DNA from: an uncultured Oscillospiraceae bacterium
GTDB lineage: Bacteria; Bacillota; Clostridia; Oscillospirales; Acutalibacteraceae
Direction of reading: 5' to 3'
Assembly (NCBI GenBank): GCA_900547305.1
Contig: URGH01000006.1
Span: 1 to 55,022, forward strand
Length of the DNA: 55,022 nucleotides
Within the stretch, counting starts at the first letter, position 1, and each line of letters opens with the position of its first letter. Of this stretch, positions 17,754-26,603 are shown piece after piece. The notes beneath the pieces were generated by a model. That model saw only the letters and a list, made by a program, of their open reading frames with translations, did not search any database and was not told the origin of the DNA. The translations under genes were made by a program, and so were the position numbers.

Positions 17754-19829
17754 CTAACTCATCATAACAGCTTCCGACCAAATCGATTTAAAGAAGCTAA
17801 CAACCTGCTGCAGCAGGCCCACAAACATAATTGCAAGGAAAATAATAATCGCTATGCCCAATACCGTCATAATAATTGAAAGAACCGTCTTTTTAAACGT
17901 GAACTCGTGAATACTCATAAATCCCGCAAATATGAGAATTGCCGTCCAGGCGATTCCCAGAATTTCTATTGCGGTCAAAAACGCCGCTTCCTCAAGGGTG
18001 AATACCGAAGAAAGTATAACATACAGTATTTTTGAAAAGATCAACGGCAGTAAGGAATAAACTATCATACAAAAAATATCGATAAATTTACCCTTGCCCT
18101 CTATAAGCGTGCAAACCGCCCAGTTTGCAACAACCGTTACGCCTACTATCAGAAACGACTGCAAAAGCGTTATAAATACGTTATAATCCGCAGGGCGGTT
18201 GGTGTTAAATGAAAAACCCGTTAAAAACCATTGCGCCGTGAGCGTTAAAAACAGTAAGACCAGAATTCCCACTGAAAGCGGCAGCGACCATCTTTTTTCC
18301 TTTTTCAGTCTTTCAAATCCGTCTGTCGGATGAAGCATTGTAAACAGCGGCGCGGTATATTTTCCTTCGAGCGCCGAATGTTCATATGAATTTTTTCTGC
18401 CGAGCTTTTTCCTAAGAAACACAGCTAATACAATAAGCCCCGCCGCAACCGCAGCCGCGGCAAAAATGAGAATGACGAAATTATTTTTTATAAAATCCCG
18501 TCTTACCTCTCTGTAAGCTTCGGAATAGGCTTTATTGTTATAAGACAGCCTGAAATATTTTAAGGCTTCGGAATAATTTTCCTCTTCGTCAAGAGCCAAG
18601 CCTATGCCGTAATATGCCACGGTGCTGTTGGAATTATATTTTAAAACCTTTTCCCAGTACTCTCTTGATTCCTTATAGCGCCCCTCGTCAAGAAGATTCA
18701 TCGCCTTTTTCAGGGTTGCGACATATTCGTTCTCCTTAAATACAGTTACCGCCGCGCGAACCGAATCAAGAACATACACCTTACCGTTTAGAGTTTCCAC
18801 CGCGGAAACCGACGCCATAAGACCCACCTTATCGCCTATGCCGCCGAAAACCGTAACAAGGTATCCGTCCTCAGAATAAACAAACACCCTGCCCCGCGCG
18901 GAATCCAAAAGGTATATATAGCCCTCGTCGTCCACGTCAACGTCGCAAAACGCCGTTGATACCGAATTTTTAATCTTTCTGTCCCATTCAAGATCGCCGA
19001 ATTCGGTTTCGGTTTCAAGATTTGAGCCCTTGAAATTCAAAAGCCTTACGCTCGATTCACCCTTTGAGGATTGCGTAACTGTGTATAAAAAGCCTTTTTC
19101 GGCAACATCGAAATTGGTGATTGAGGACGGCGAGGCGGTTTTTGAATTTCTTATTTGTTCCTCGGTCATAAATCTGCGCCACACATAATTCAGCAAAACC
19201 TGAGCCGTTTGCTCAACCTCGTTTGAAGCAAAAAATCCGCCGAAAGAGCCGTCATTCATAAATGTTACCGCGCCGTCGTTTATACCGTCAACAACGGCGT
19301 AGGTCACGCCGTTATAATCGCGGATAACTTTTTTTACGCTGAAAAGTATTGAATCGGCAATCATTGAGGTTTGCGGCTTTTCAAACGTGCGAACGCCCTT
19401 TCCGTCGTTTGTACATTCAATAATTCTGCAGCCTGCCGTATCGGCTATAAGAATATTTCCGTCATCGCAAACGAAAAGTCCGCCGGCGTCTTTATAATTA
19501 AGCGATTTACCGTCGACCGTTATTTCACCGATCGTGCGTATCAGCTTTAAATTGCTGTCGGTCACTATTATTCTTGAATTGCCCGAATCCAAAATAAAAA
19601 GCATATCCTTGTAAGCGCACATATCGGTCGGGGCTTTAAGCTCGCCGCTGCCGATATCCGCCCCAAGGTAAAACGCTTCCGGCTCATACCCTACGGGAGC
19701 CGGCACGGATTCGTCGGACGAATTATACTCGTATCCCTTATACGGTACGACAGACGCGGCACTTACCTGAACGGAAGCTATAACAATTAAAGCGGTTGCC
19801 GTGAATACAGATAAAATTCTTTTTAGCAT
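17754..19829 (-). CDS. NHL-repeat/TPR/YIP1 membrane fusion protein
   Basis: The 691-residue protein has a signal peptide (about 1-24) and an NHL-type beta-propeller (about 45-385; repeats such as DMLFILDSGNSRIIVTD, GNILIADTAGCRIIE, GYIYLLDSARGRVFVY). A TPR-like helical pair follows (about 390-440; YYGIGLALDEEENYSEALKYF), then a transmembrane helix (about 452-472), and finally a YIP1-family domain of about five membrane helices (500-691). The propeller, and probably the TPR, should face outside and the YIP1 part span the membrane. GGAGGG precedes ATG 19829. Its place between a GH5 and the DUF5696 gene in a double-importer operon suggests a scaffold or sensor for the uptake machinery, but this is inference. 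Confidence 0.83.
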   Translation of the reverse strand: MLKRILSVFTATALIVIASVQVSAASVVPYKGYEYNSSDESVPAPVGYEPEAFYLGADIGSGELKAPTDMCAYKDMLFILDSGNSRIIVTDSNLKLIRTIGEITVDGKSLNYKDAGGLFVCDDGNILIADTAGCRIIECTNDGKGVRTFEKPQTSMIADSILFSVKKVIRDYNGVTYAVVDGINDGAVTFMNDGSFGGFFASNEVEQTAQVLLNYVWRRFMTEEQIRNSKTASPSSITNFDVAEKGFLYTVTQSSKGESSVRLLNFKGSNLETETEFGDLEWDRKIKNSVSTAFCDVDVDDEGYIYLLDSARGRVFVYSEDGYLVTVFGGIGDKVGLMASVSAVETLNGKVYVLDSVRAAVTVFKENEYVATLKKAMNLLDEGRYKESREYWEKVLKYNSNSTVAYYGIGLALDEEENYSEALKYFRLSYNNKAYSEAYREVRRDFIKNNFVILIFAAAAVAAGLIVLAVFLRKKLGRKNSYEHSALEGKYTAPLFTMLHPTDGFERLKKEKRWSLPLSVGILVLLFLTLTAQWFLTGFSFNTNRPADYNVFITLLQSFLIVGVTVVANWAVCTLIEGKGKFIDIFCMIVYSLLPLIFSKILYVILSSVFTLEEAAFLTAIEILGIAWTAILIFAGFMSIHEFTFKKTVLSIIMTVLGIAIIIFLAIMFVGLLQQVVSFFKSIWSEAVMMS

Positions 19830-19864
19830 TTACAGTTATCCCTCCGTTCCGATAAATACGGTCA

Positions 19865-21847
19865 TTACTTTTTTCTTTTCTTACCGATAACGGCAAACGC
19901 CGCGCTTGCCGCCGCAAATACGATCAGCACTCCGCCGCAAACGCTTAAAACCGTTATCGGCGTTTTCAGATTTTCCTTATCAGGCTCAGTGTTATTCGCA
20001 TACTTATTAATTGTAACGTTCATCCCGTCTTTAGAGCCGGTGTATTCGGTGCCGTATGCCATAACCTCTGCCAATATGTAATTTGTGTTATCAATAATAC
20101 TGCCCTTTGTAAGTCTTATTTTAATATAAGAAGCAAAAACCTGCTCAAAATTATAGCTGCAAAGCCCAAGGGAATTATCGGTCACATCTATTATTCTTGT
20201 AAAGGTCTGACCGTCCGTGCTGACTGATACGGTGTAATCCGAAGCATTATAGACCGACATCATGGAAGCCTCCGACGCATGGGCGATATCAAGCCGTGTT
20301 ATAGCATACACACTGTCAAGACATATCACTATTTCGGCGGGCTTTTCCGATGTGTATTTCCAAACAGTTCCGTTTCTGCCGTCAATAATATTTTCCGGCT
20401 TCTGATTTTCGGTGCAGCCGTCTGCTATTACCGAAGAATGACCCGGAAGAATATTAACCGGTACAGAGCGCTCGATTTTCAGAGACTGCGCCTTAAACCC
20501 GATTATATCCTGCCCGATATTGGGCGCGCTCGGTACGAAAGTATAGGTTTTGCCCTCATAATTATCCTTTTCGTAAAGAGTTACCGTATACTGGTAATAA
20601 TCTTCTTTTGCCGAGGCCGATTTAATTTCGGTTACATCAAGTCCCAAAACCTTTAAATCCGCGCTTGTATAGCTTCCCGAATCCATGGTTACGCTTTTGC
20701 CGGAGTAATCGGTTTCGGGGAACAGCGTAACCGCCTTTTCGGCAGCGCTCTTTTCAAAGTATTTTTTCATATATGTTCCAAACGCCGAAAGCTTGTTTGA
20801 AGGCTCCTGATTAAGGTATGGCCATGCGCCCCACGCCCAAGGGGTTACGCTCAGCTCGTATTTATCAATATAATCGGTAAGAGTATCAAGGTAAGATTTA
20901 TCGTTGTCGGAAAGCGCTCTTATAAATCCGTTTTCCTTTTCGGTAGGTCCGCATTCGCCCACAAGCACCGGATATTCAAGAACGGTATCCGATAAATACT
21001 GATCCCAATCTGTAGGCTTTGTGGGGTATGGGTGGGTGGAATACATTATTCCGTTTCCGTCGGTTTCTTTAATGAAATATTTGTTGTAATAATCCTCGGC
21101 AAACGATTCCGCATCGACACCCTTATCCTCGGCTATGCTTTTCGCAAACTCACGGAAGTTTTCCTCGGTGCACATGGAAAGGTCAAAGCTCCAGTTAATA
21201 CCCGGCATAATGCAGACATTCTTTGCGCCGGTTTCGCGAACCGCCTTAAAAAGAGCGGGAATTCCGCAGGAATCCACCGTTATATCGGCGTCCTCACCCC
21301 AATCGTTCTTACCCTTATATGTAAGCCTGCCGCCCTCAAAATACTGCTGCCAAGTGCAGCCTGCGGGTTCGTTAAACATTTCAAACACCACATAAGGATG
21401 ATTTTTATACCTGACCGCCAAATCTTTCCAGAGCTTAATGTCATTATCATCGGGGAGATAAAACGAGTGATTATCAAGAATAACATATTTTCCCTTATCC
21501 GCCGCCGCTTTAATAACCTTATCGGCAATAGCGCGGTATCTTTCCTTGTTCGGACCGAACCAAAGCTCGGGCGTTACGGGATATCTTACCGCATTGCTGC
21601 CCCAATCGTCAAAGCATATTTCAAGCCCCTCCGTTACCTGCTTTTCGCAATCGTCCGACCATGAGGTGTAGGGAATATTAAGACCTATAAGCCTGATTGC
21701 CTTGCCCTCGGCGGTTACAAGCTGATTGCCCTCGGTGTGCAGGGTTGCGCCGTCCTCTGCGGCGACTGCCGCCCCGACAAAGAACAGGCAGGAAACGCAC
21801 GAAATTATAATCGCTGCGGCGGAAATAACAGAAATAAGTTTCTTCAT
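19865..21847 (-). CDS. Membrane-anchored GH5 glycanase with beta/gamma-crystallin-like and discoidin modules
   Basis: The 660-residue enzyme has a signal peptide (to about residue 28) and a GH5 barrel (about 32-350). The acid/base Glu160 lies in FEMFNEPAG and the nucleophile Glu298 in VGECGP. A beta/gamma-crystallin-like domain (about 370-460) has two Greek-key motifs, LFPETDYSGKSV and LYEKDNYEGKTY. A discoidin (F5/8 C-like) module (about 470-605) follows. A C-terminal transmembrane helix with basic end (about 635-660) anchors it. GH5 enzymes act on cellulose, mannan or related beta-glycans; with the GH130 neighbour, mannan or glucomannan is my best guess. AGGAGA precedes the ATG. Confidence 0.9.
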   Translation of the reverse strand: MKKLISVISAAAIIISCVSCLFFVGAAVAAEDGATLHTEGNQLVTAEGKAIRLIGLNIPYTSWSDDCEKQVTEGLEICFDDWGSNAVRYPVTPELWFGPNKERYRAIADKVIKAAADKGKYVILDNHSFYLPDDNDIKLWKDLAVRYKNHPYVVFEMFNEPAGCTWQQYFEGGRLTYKGKNDWGEDADITVDSCGIPALFKAVRETGAKNVCIMPGINWSFDLSMCTEENFREFAKSIAEDKGVDAESFAEDYYNKYFIKETDGNGIMYSTHPYPTKPTDWDQYLSDTVLEYPVLVGECGPTEKENGFIRALSDNDKSYLDTLTDYIDKYELSVTPWAWGAWPYLNQEPSNKLSAFGTYMKKYFEKSAAEKAVTLFPETDYSGKSVTMDSGSYTSADLKVLGLDVTEIKSASAKEDYYQYTVTLYEKDNYEGKTYTFVPSAPNIGQDIIGFKAQSLKIERSVPVNILPGHSSVIADGCTENQKPENIIDGRNGTVWKYTSEKPAEIVICLDSVYAITRLDIAHASEASMMSVYNASDYTVSVSTDGQTFTRIIDVTDNSLGLCSYNFEQVFASYIKIRLTKGSIIDNTNYILAEVMAYGTEYTGSKDGMNVTINKYANNTEPDKENLKTPITVLSVCGGVLIVFAAASAAFAVIGKKRKK

Positions 21848-21858
21848 CTTTTTTCTCC

Positions 21859-22749
21859 TTACTTTAGGCCCGTGTGTGCCATAGTTTCGGTCATGCTGCT
21901 CTGCGAAATAATAAAGATAATAATAGGCGGAGTTAAAAGGATTACGGCAACAGCCGAGCTTGCCCCCGCTCTTGCCAAGCCTCCCGATGATATATTGCTG
22001 AGTACCGAGGGAAGCGTTTTAAGGCTTTCATCATATATATAAGATACGCCCGTAGCGTTCCAAAAGGTTTGGAATGTGAATATTACAAGCGTGAGCCAAG
22101 CGGGCTTTACCGCCGGCATGGCTATACCGTAAAATATTCGGTATTCATTAGCTCCGTCTATCCTGGCCGCTTCTAAAACCGAATCGGGAATAGCGGTTTC
22201 CATAAACTGCATCATAAGAAAAACTCCGAATGTTCCGGCAAGCGGAGGAAGGAGCATTGACCAATAGGTATTGATCATACTCATTTTCGATATTATTATG
22301 TACTGCGCAACGCCCGTAACCTCGGGGCGGAAAAGCAGCGCCCATATAATAAATGCCGTAACAGCCGCCTTGCCGGGGAATTTATGCTTTGAAAGCGGGA
22401 ACGCCGTCATTGAAGCTATATAAACATAAACCACAGTTCCCAAAACCGATATAAACAGACTGTTAAAAACATACCTTGACAGCGGAACCCACAGATTTTG
22501 GCACAGTTGATAAACCTGAATGTAGTTATCAAACGTCGGGTGCTTCACAAAGAATTTGGGCGGATAAGCGAATATCTCCTCCAAGGGCTTAACCGATTGT
22601 ACAAGCGAATAAACGATCGGCAGCGCCATAAAAACGCCTGTTATAACCAAAAACAAAAATATTACTAAAGTACCTCCGAAAGATCTCGACAGGCGCACTC
22701 TGCTTTTTTCACGTTTGAGTCTGAATTTAAGCGACAACGGTTTCACCAC
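21859..22749 (-). CDS. Carbohydrate ABC transporter permease (MalG type)
   Basis: A 296-residue polytopic sugar permease with the ATPase-contact loop LEAARIDGANEYRIFYGIAMP. The reading frame opens with two GTG codons (22749 and 22746); the AAAAGGG stretch lies directly against them, and a TTG at 22737 preceded by GGTGGTG is an equally plausible start, so the first four residues are uncertain. Gene order places it right after its MalF-type partner (10-base gap) and before the membrane-anchored GH5. Confidence 0.92.
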   Translation of the reverse strand: MVKPLSLKFRLKREKSRVRLSRSFGGTLVIFLFLVITGVFMALPIVYSLVQSVKPLEEIFAYPPKFFVKHPTFDNYIQVYQLCQNLWVPLSRYVFNSLFISVLGTVVYVYIASMTAFPLSKHKFPGKAAVTAFIIWALLFRPEVTGVAQYIIISKMSMINTYWSMLLPPLAGTFGVFLMMQFMETAIPDSVLEAARIDGANEYRIFYGIAMPAVKPAWLTLVIFTFQTFWNATGVSYIYDESLKTLPSVLSNISSGGLARAGASSAVAVILLTPPIIIFIISQSSMTETMAHTGLK

Positions 22750-22758
22750 CCTTTTGCA

Positions 22759-23682
22759 TTATGAAAATTTAGCCAACGCTTTTTTGATTATTATCCATGT
22801 TAAAAGCATTATGGCAAACAGCACTACGGCTATTGCCGAGGCATATCCCATTTCAAATCTTATAGTACCGTAATCAAGCATATGGAGCAGCAATGTGTGC
22901 GTTGAATAATTGGAGCTCGGAAAGCCCGTAATTGCGGCGTTTGCATAGCCTACGGCGAAAGCGCCCGATATTGACATTACGGCGCCGAAGAGCAGCTGCG
23001 GCCCCATTTGCGGGAGCGTAACATACCAAAGCTCCTGAAAACGGTTTTTAACACCGTCTATCGCCGCCGCCTCGAAATAGCTTCGGTCAAGAGCGTTAAA
23101 GCCCGCGACAAATGCGAGAAATCCGCTGCCGAGACTCATCCACACAATAACTATCAGTACAACCGCAACATTGTAATTTGAATCGGTGAGCCATTGAATC
23201 GGGTCGGTTATAATTCCGCTGTTAATAAGAAATGAATTTATAAGGCCCTTTGAATCGCCGCTGAAAATATAAGTCCAAATGTAATAAATATTTCCCGCAA
23301 GGGTCGGGGCGTACATAACCAGAATCAAAAACCAGCGCAAACCGCGGTTAAGCTCGTTGATCAGCCAAGCCACGATAAAGCTCATCACATACCCGAGCGG
23401 TCCTGTAAGCAGAGCGAATATCAAGGTGTTTTTGAGCGCCTTAACAAAAACATCGTCCTCAAGAAACATTCTTATGTAGTTATCAAATCCGACAAATTTC
23501 GGCATTTGGAGCATATTAAATGAAGTAAAGCTCAAAAAGACGGATGAGATTATCGGAATAACAACAAATATAAGAAACAACAGCAAAAACGGGAGCATAA
23601 GCACATAGCTTGCTCTTGAATTCCATATCTGTTTTTTCAGGGGTATTGTGTATTTATCTTTTTTATTAAACTCGCGTTTCAT
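22759..23682 (-). CDS. Carbohydrate ABC transporter permease (MalF type)
   Basis: The 307-residue membrane protein begins at ATG 23682, set by AAGGGG seven bases upstream; an upstream start 54 bases earlier would run into the preceding gene. It has six predicted membrane helices (YVLMLPFLLLFLIFVVIPII is the first) and the loop FEAAAIDGVKNRFQELWYVTLP that contacts the ATPase. It forms the first importer of this operon together with the large binding protein upstream and the next permease. Confidence 0.93.
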   Translation of the reverse strand: MKREFNKKDKYTIPLKKQIWNSRASYVLMLPFLLLFLIFVVIPIISSVFLSFTSFNMLQMPKFVGFDNYIRMFLEDDVFVKALKNTLIFALLTGPLGYVMSFIVAWLINELNRGLRWFLILVMYAPTLAGNIYYIWTYIFSGDSKGLINSFLINSGIITDPIQWLTDSNYNVAVVLIVIVWMSLGSGFLAFVAGFNALDRSYFEAAAIDGVKNRFQELWYVTLPQMGPQLLFGAVMSISGAFAVGYANAAITGFPSSNYSTHTLLLHMLDYGTIRFEMGYASAIAVVLFAIMLLTWIIIKKALAKFS

Positions 23683-23692
23683 AACATTCCCC

Positions 23693-26575
23693 TTAATCGA
23701 GCCCGAATTCCGCACGCTTCCGCGTGATTTCGGCATTCATATCTTTATTGTAAATATTAAGCGCTCTTACCGGATTTACATTTTCGTCAACTACCGTTCT
23801 GAAAGCGTTGGTCAGGCATCTCGAAACAAAATAGTTGCCCGGAATTTGCGGGATATCGGTTACAAGCTTCCATTGCGAAATAAGCGTTTGCGCCTCGGTT
23901 TCCGACCAGCCGATACTGCTGAAGGCTTCAATATTTGCAGTGTCGTATCTTGCGGCAACGCCGAGCGACGCTTCAAGCTCTGTTCCGTAAGCTGCCTGGA
24001 TCTCGGCGGATACCCACCATTTAAGGAATTCCCAGGATTCATTTTTAAGCTTACTGTCATTAAGTAAAACCGCCGCAGTACCCGACGCCGTCTCGGTCCG
24101 GTTTATGTTTCCGTTTTCGTCCGGCGTTCCGGGAACGGCGGTCATGCCCCACAGCCCTCTGATTTCTGGAGCCGCCGCATAAAGCTGATTATAGGTGACA
24201 TAGCTCATAATACCGAGCGGCATTTCCCCTGTTCTGAAGCGGTTAAAGAAATCAAACGAACGGTCAAGCCCGTATTCCACATAAAGGTCTGTCCAGCTTT
24301 TAAACGCCTCGTAGGCAACCGTGGTATCAAACGCCGTTTTCTTTAAATCGCTTGTATAATATGTGCCGCCGTTTTGAAGAAGCTGTTTTTCAAAAAACGA
24401 TATTCCCGATGAAATACCCGCATTAAGCGAGTTGGTTTCAAGCACGCCCACTTCAAGGTTGTTTTTTTGCAAAAACTCAATGGCGGTATAAAAATCATCC
24501 CATGTCTGAGGAATATCAATATTCAATTCCTCAAGAATATCCTTTCGGTAGAAAAGCATTTCGTAATTCTGCGTTTCGGGAACCGCATATGTGCCCGAAT
24601 TATATTCATACGGTATCCATGCCGACGGGTAAAAGCGTTTATACACCTCGTCAAAGCCGTCAAATTTTGAAACATCGCACAGCGCCCCGCGCATCGCAAG
24701 GTTAATAGGAGTATCCTTAGAGGTGAAAAGCGCAACATCAGGGCCTTTTCCCGCAAGGGTCGCCTGAACAAGCGGCGATGAAGAGGTTCCCGCGGCGGTA
24801 GACACAATGCTTAACGATACGCCTATTCCTGTGTCGGGGGTAAATTTATTGTCAATCAGATTTTTCAGTATCTGCGCCTGGTCGCGGCCGTTTGAAAGCC
24901 AAACGGTTATTTCCGATTTTGTGTTTTGGTTGCCGCCCGCAGAGCCTACAGAATTATAATTTTCAACAAACGAGGCTAAAAAGCCCTTTACGCCGTAGCT
25001 TAACGATTCAAAAAATCCTGCCTTAACGGCGGGCAACTCGCTGTTAGAAGATACAACAATATAATCAAGCTCAAGCGGTTGCTCGCTTAATGTAAGAATA
25101 ACCGAGCCTAAAGATTCAATTGTATCCTTAAACGCCGAAACTCTTGAGGAAACAGAAAGCGGCTTTTTAATAAACTGACCGAGCATAACGCTCATTTCCA
25201 AAACGACCGACGCCTGCGAGCCGCCCGTGCCGGTTATGCTTTCTATACTTTTATAAAGCTCGTCAAGGTTTGCCTTGACCTCTTTCATGCTGTCAAGCAG
25301 CCCGGGTATTGATTCTTCAAGATAATATGTGCGGAATTTATCGGGCGAAACGCCGGTTACCATAATTATATTACGGTACAGACCGTTCAACTGCAAAACG
25401 CTGTCCGAAAGACCTTTCAGCACAGTGCCCATAGGACCTGCGGCAACCTCAAGTTTTAATGTGTGCTTACCTTTTGTAAGGTTAAACAGATACGGCTCGC
25501 CGTTTTCATCCGACAGGGTATTCATACGCCATTTAAGATCGTATTCAAACTTTATATTTTTCATTTCGGCAAAGGGTATTTCACCGTCGATATAAAGCGT
25601 TCTGTACGAATTGACTCCCTGCTGATAATTCTGTCTCGATTTCAGCGTTAAATTATACCAACCGTCGCTCGGAACCTCTATTTCCCAGCTTATCCACTGA
25701 CCCAGATGCGACCAATTGGACTGACCTATGGTATTATACCTTATTTTTGAATAATGCGCAGGACTGGTTGCCGCGCTCGAACGGTCATATGTGGGATACA
25801 GCATAGGAGAGGATTTTTCAAGCGATTTTTCCGCCTCAAATACGGTCAGCGTTTTTTCGGCTTTTACCGCATTTTTGCTGTATTCGTCATAAGTCGGCAG
25901 TACAGTTACGGGCTGTAATGCCACGGAAGCAACAATCATTTCCTCTTCCATATAAGAAAGCGTTATTTTATGCTTACCCGCCTTATCAAAATAAAAGCCG
26001 TATGCTTCGTCGTAATATCCGTCATTTCCCGTGAGCAGCTCTTTATTCCATCTGTTTATTTCCGACTGTGACGGGCGAATATCGTTACCGTTCTGATCCC
26101 TTTGAATTTCACCCGAATCTGTATAAATGCGTGAAAGCGAAATTTTTTCAGCCTCCTCAAAAGGCAAATTGCCGTCGGTTCTCACCGAAAAAACAATATC
26201 TTTCATCTTTCCCGGCATGGCGTAGTATTCAATTTCTATATTATAAATGCCTATATCGGCAATATCAAACTCATATTCTATTTCCCTTTGGGAAGAGGAA
26301 AGCAATAATCCCGACCTATCAAGCGCGCTATCGGAAAGATAGTCGCTTTTTGCGGGTGTGCCCACAGCTGCCTGCGCGCCGCTTAAAGCCGAAGAATGCA
26401 GCTTTGCATAATCGCCGTAATTCAAAGCGGCGGCAGACTCCGATGACGCCGAAACGGCATTTTCCGCCCCGGTGCTCTCGGTCTTATCGGCGCCGGCAGC
26501 GCAAACACTTGAAGTGCAAAGCACCAGTGCCGCTATCGCTGCCGCCGATATTTTTTTAAGCCAAGCCTTTTTCAT
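23693..26575 (-). CDS. Oversized extracellular solute-binding protein with N-terminal carbohydrate-binding-like modules
   Basis: The 960-residue product is about twice the size of usual sugar-binding proteins. After a signal peptide (MKKAWLKKISAAAIAALVL) two beta-rich CBM6/35-like modules are seen (about 70-225, 245-390). The second holds FEAEKSLEKSS and a WISWEIEVPSDGWYNLTL strand set typical of such folds. A helical linker (about 400-490) follows, and the family 1 solute-binding domain starts near residue 553 (EITVWLSNGRD, QTWDDFYTAIEFLQKNN, MPLGIMSYVTYNQL). No clear lipobox is present, so its anchoring is unclear. Start at 26575 chosen because AGAGG lies upstream and the signal peptide follows. 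It feeds the permease pair downstream. Confidence 0.88.
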   Translation of the reverse strand: MKKAWLKKISAAAIAALVLCTSSVCAAGADKTESTGAENAVSASSESAAALNYGDYAKLHSSALSGAQAAVGTPAKSDYLSDSALDRSGLLLSSSQREIEYEFDIADIGIYNIEIEYYAMPGKMKDIVFSVRTDGNLPFEEAEKISLSRIYTDSGEIQRDQNGNDIRPSQSEINRWNKELLTGNDGYYDEAYGFYFDKAGKHKITLSYMEEEMIVASVALQPVTVLPTYDEYSKNAVKAEKTLTVFEAEKSLEKSSPMLYPTYDRSSAATSPAHYSKIRYNTIGQSNWSHLGQWISWEIEVPSDGWYNLTLKSRQNYQQGVNSYRTLYIDGEIPFAEMKNIKFEYDLKWRMNTLSDENGEPYLFNLTKGKHTLKLEVAAGPMGTVLKGLSDSVLQLNGLYRNIIMVTGVSPDKFRTYYLEESIPGLLDSMKEVKANLDELYKSIESITGTGGSQASVVLEMSVMLGQFIKKPLSVSSRVSAFKDTIESLGSVILTLSEQPLELDYIVVSSNSELPAVKAGFFESLSYGVKGFLASFVENYNSVGSAGGNQNTKSEITVWLSNGRDQAQILKNLIDNKFTPDTGIGVSLSIVSTAAGTSSSPLVQATLAGKGPDVALFTSKDTPINLAMRGALCDVSKFDGFDEVYKRFYPSAWIPYEYNSGTYAVPETQNYEMLFYRKDILEELNIDIPQTWDDFYTAIEFLQKNNLEVGVLETNSLNAGISSGISFFEKQLLQNGGTYYTSDLKKTAFDTTVAYEAFKSWTDLYVEYGLDRSFDFFNRFRTGEMPLGIMSYVTYNQLYAAAPEIRGLWGMTAVPGTPDENGNINRTETASGTAAVLLNDSKLKNESWEFLKWWVSAEIQAAYGTELEASLGVAARYDTANIEAFSSIGWSETEAQTLISQWKLVTDIPQIPGNYFVSRCLTNAFRTVVDENVNPVRALNIYNKDMNAEITRKRAEFGLD

Positions 26576-26603
26576 CGCCTTACCTCTGCCTTTCAACAAG
26601 TAA

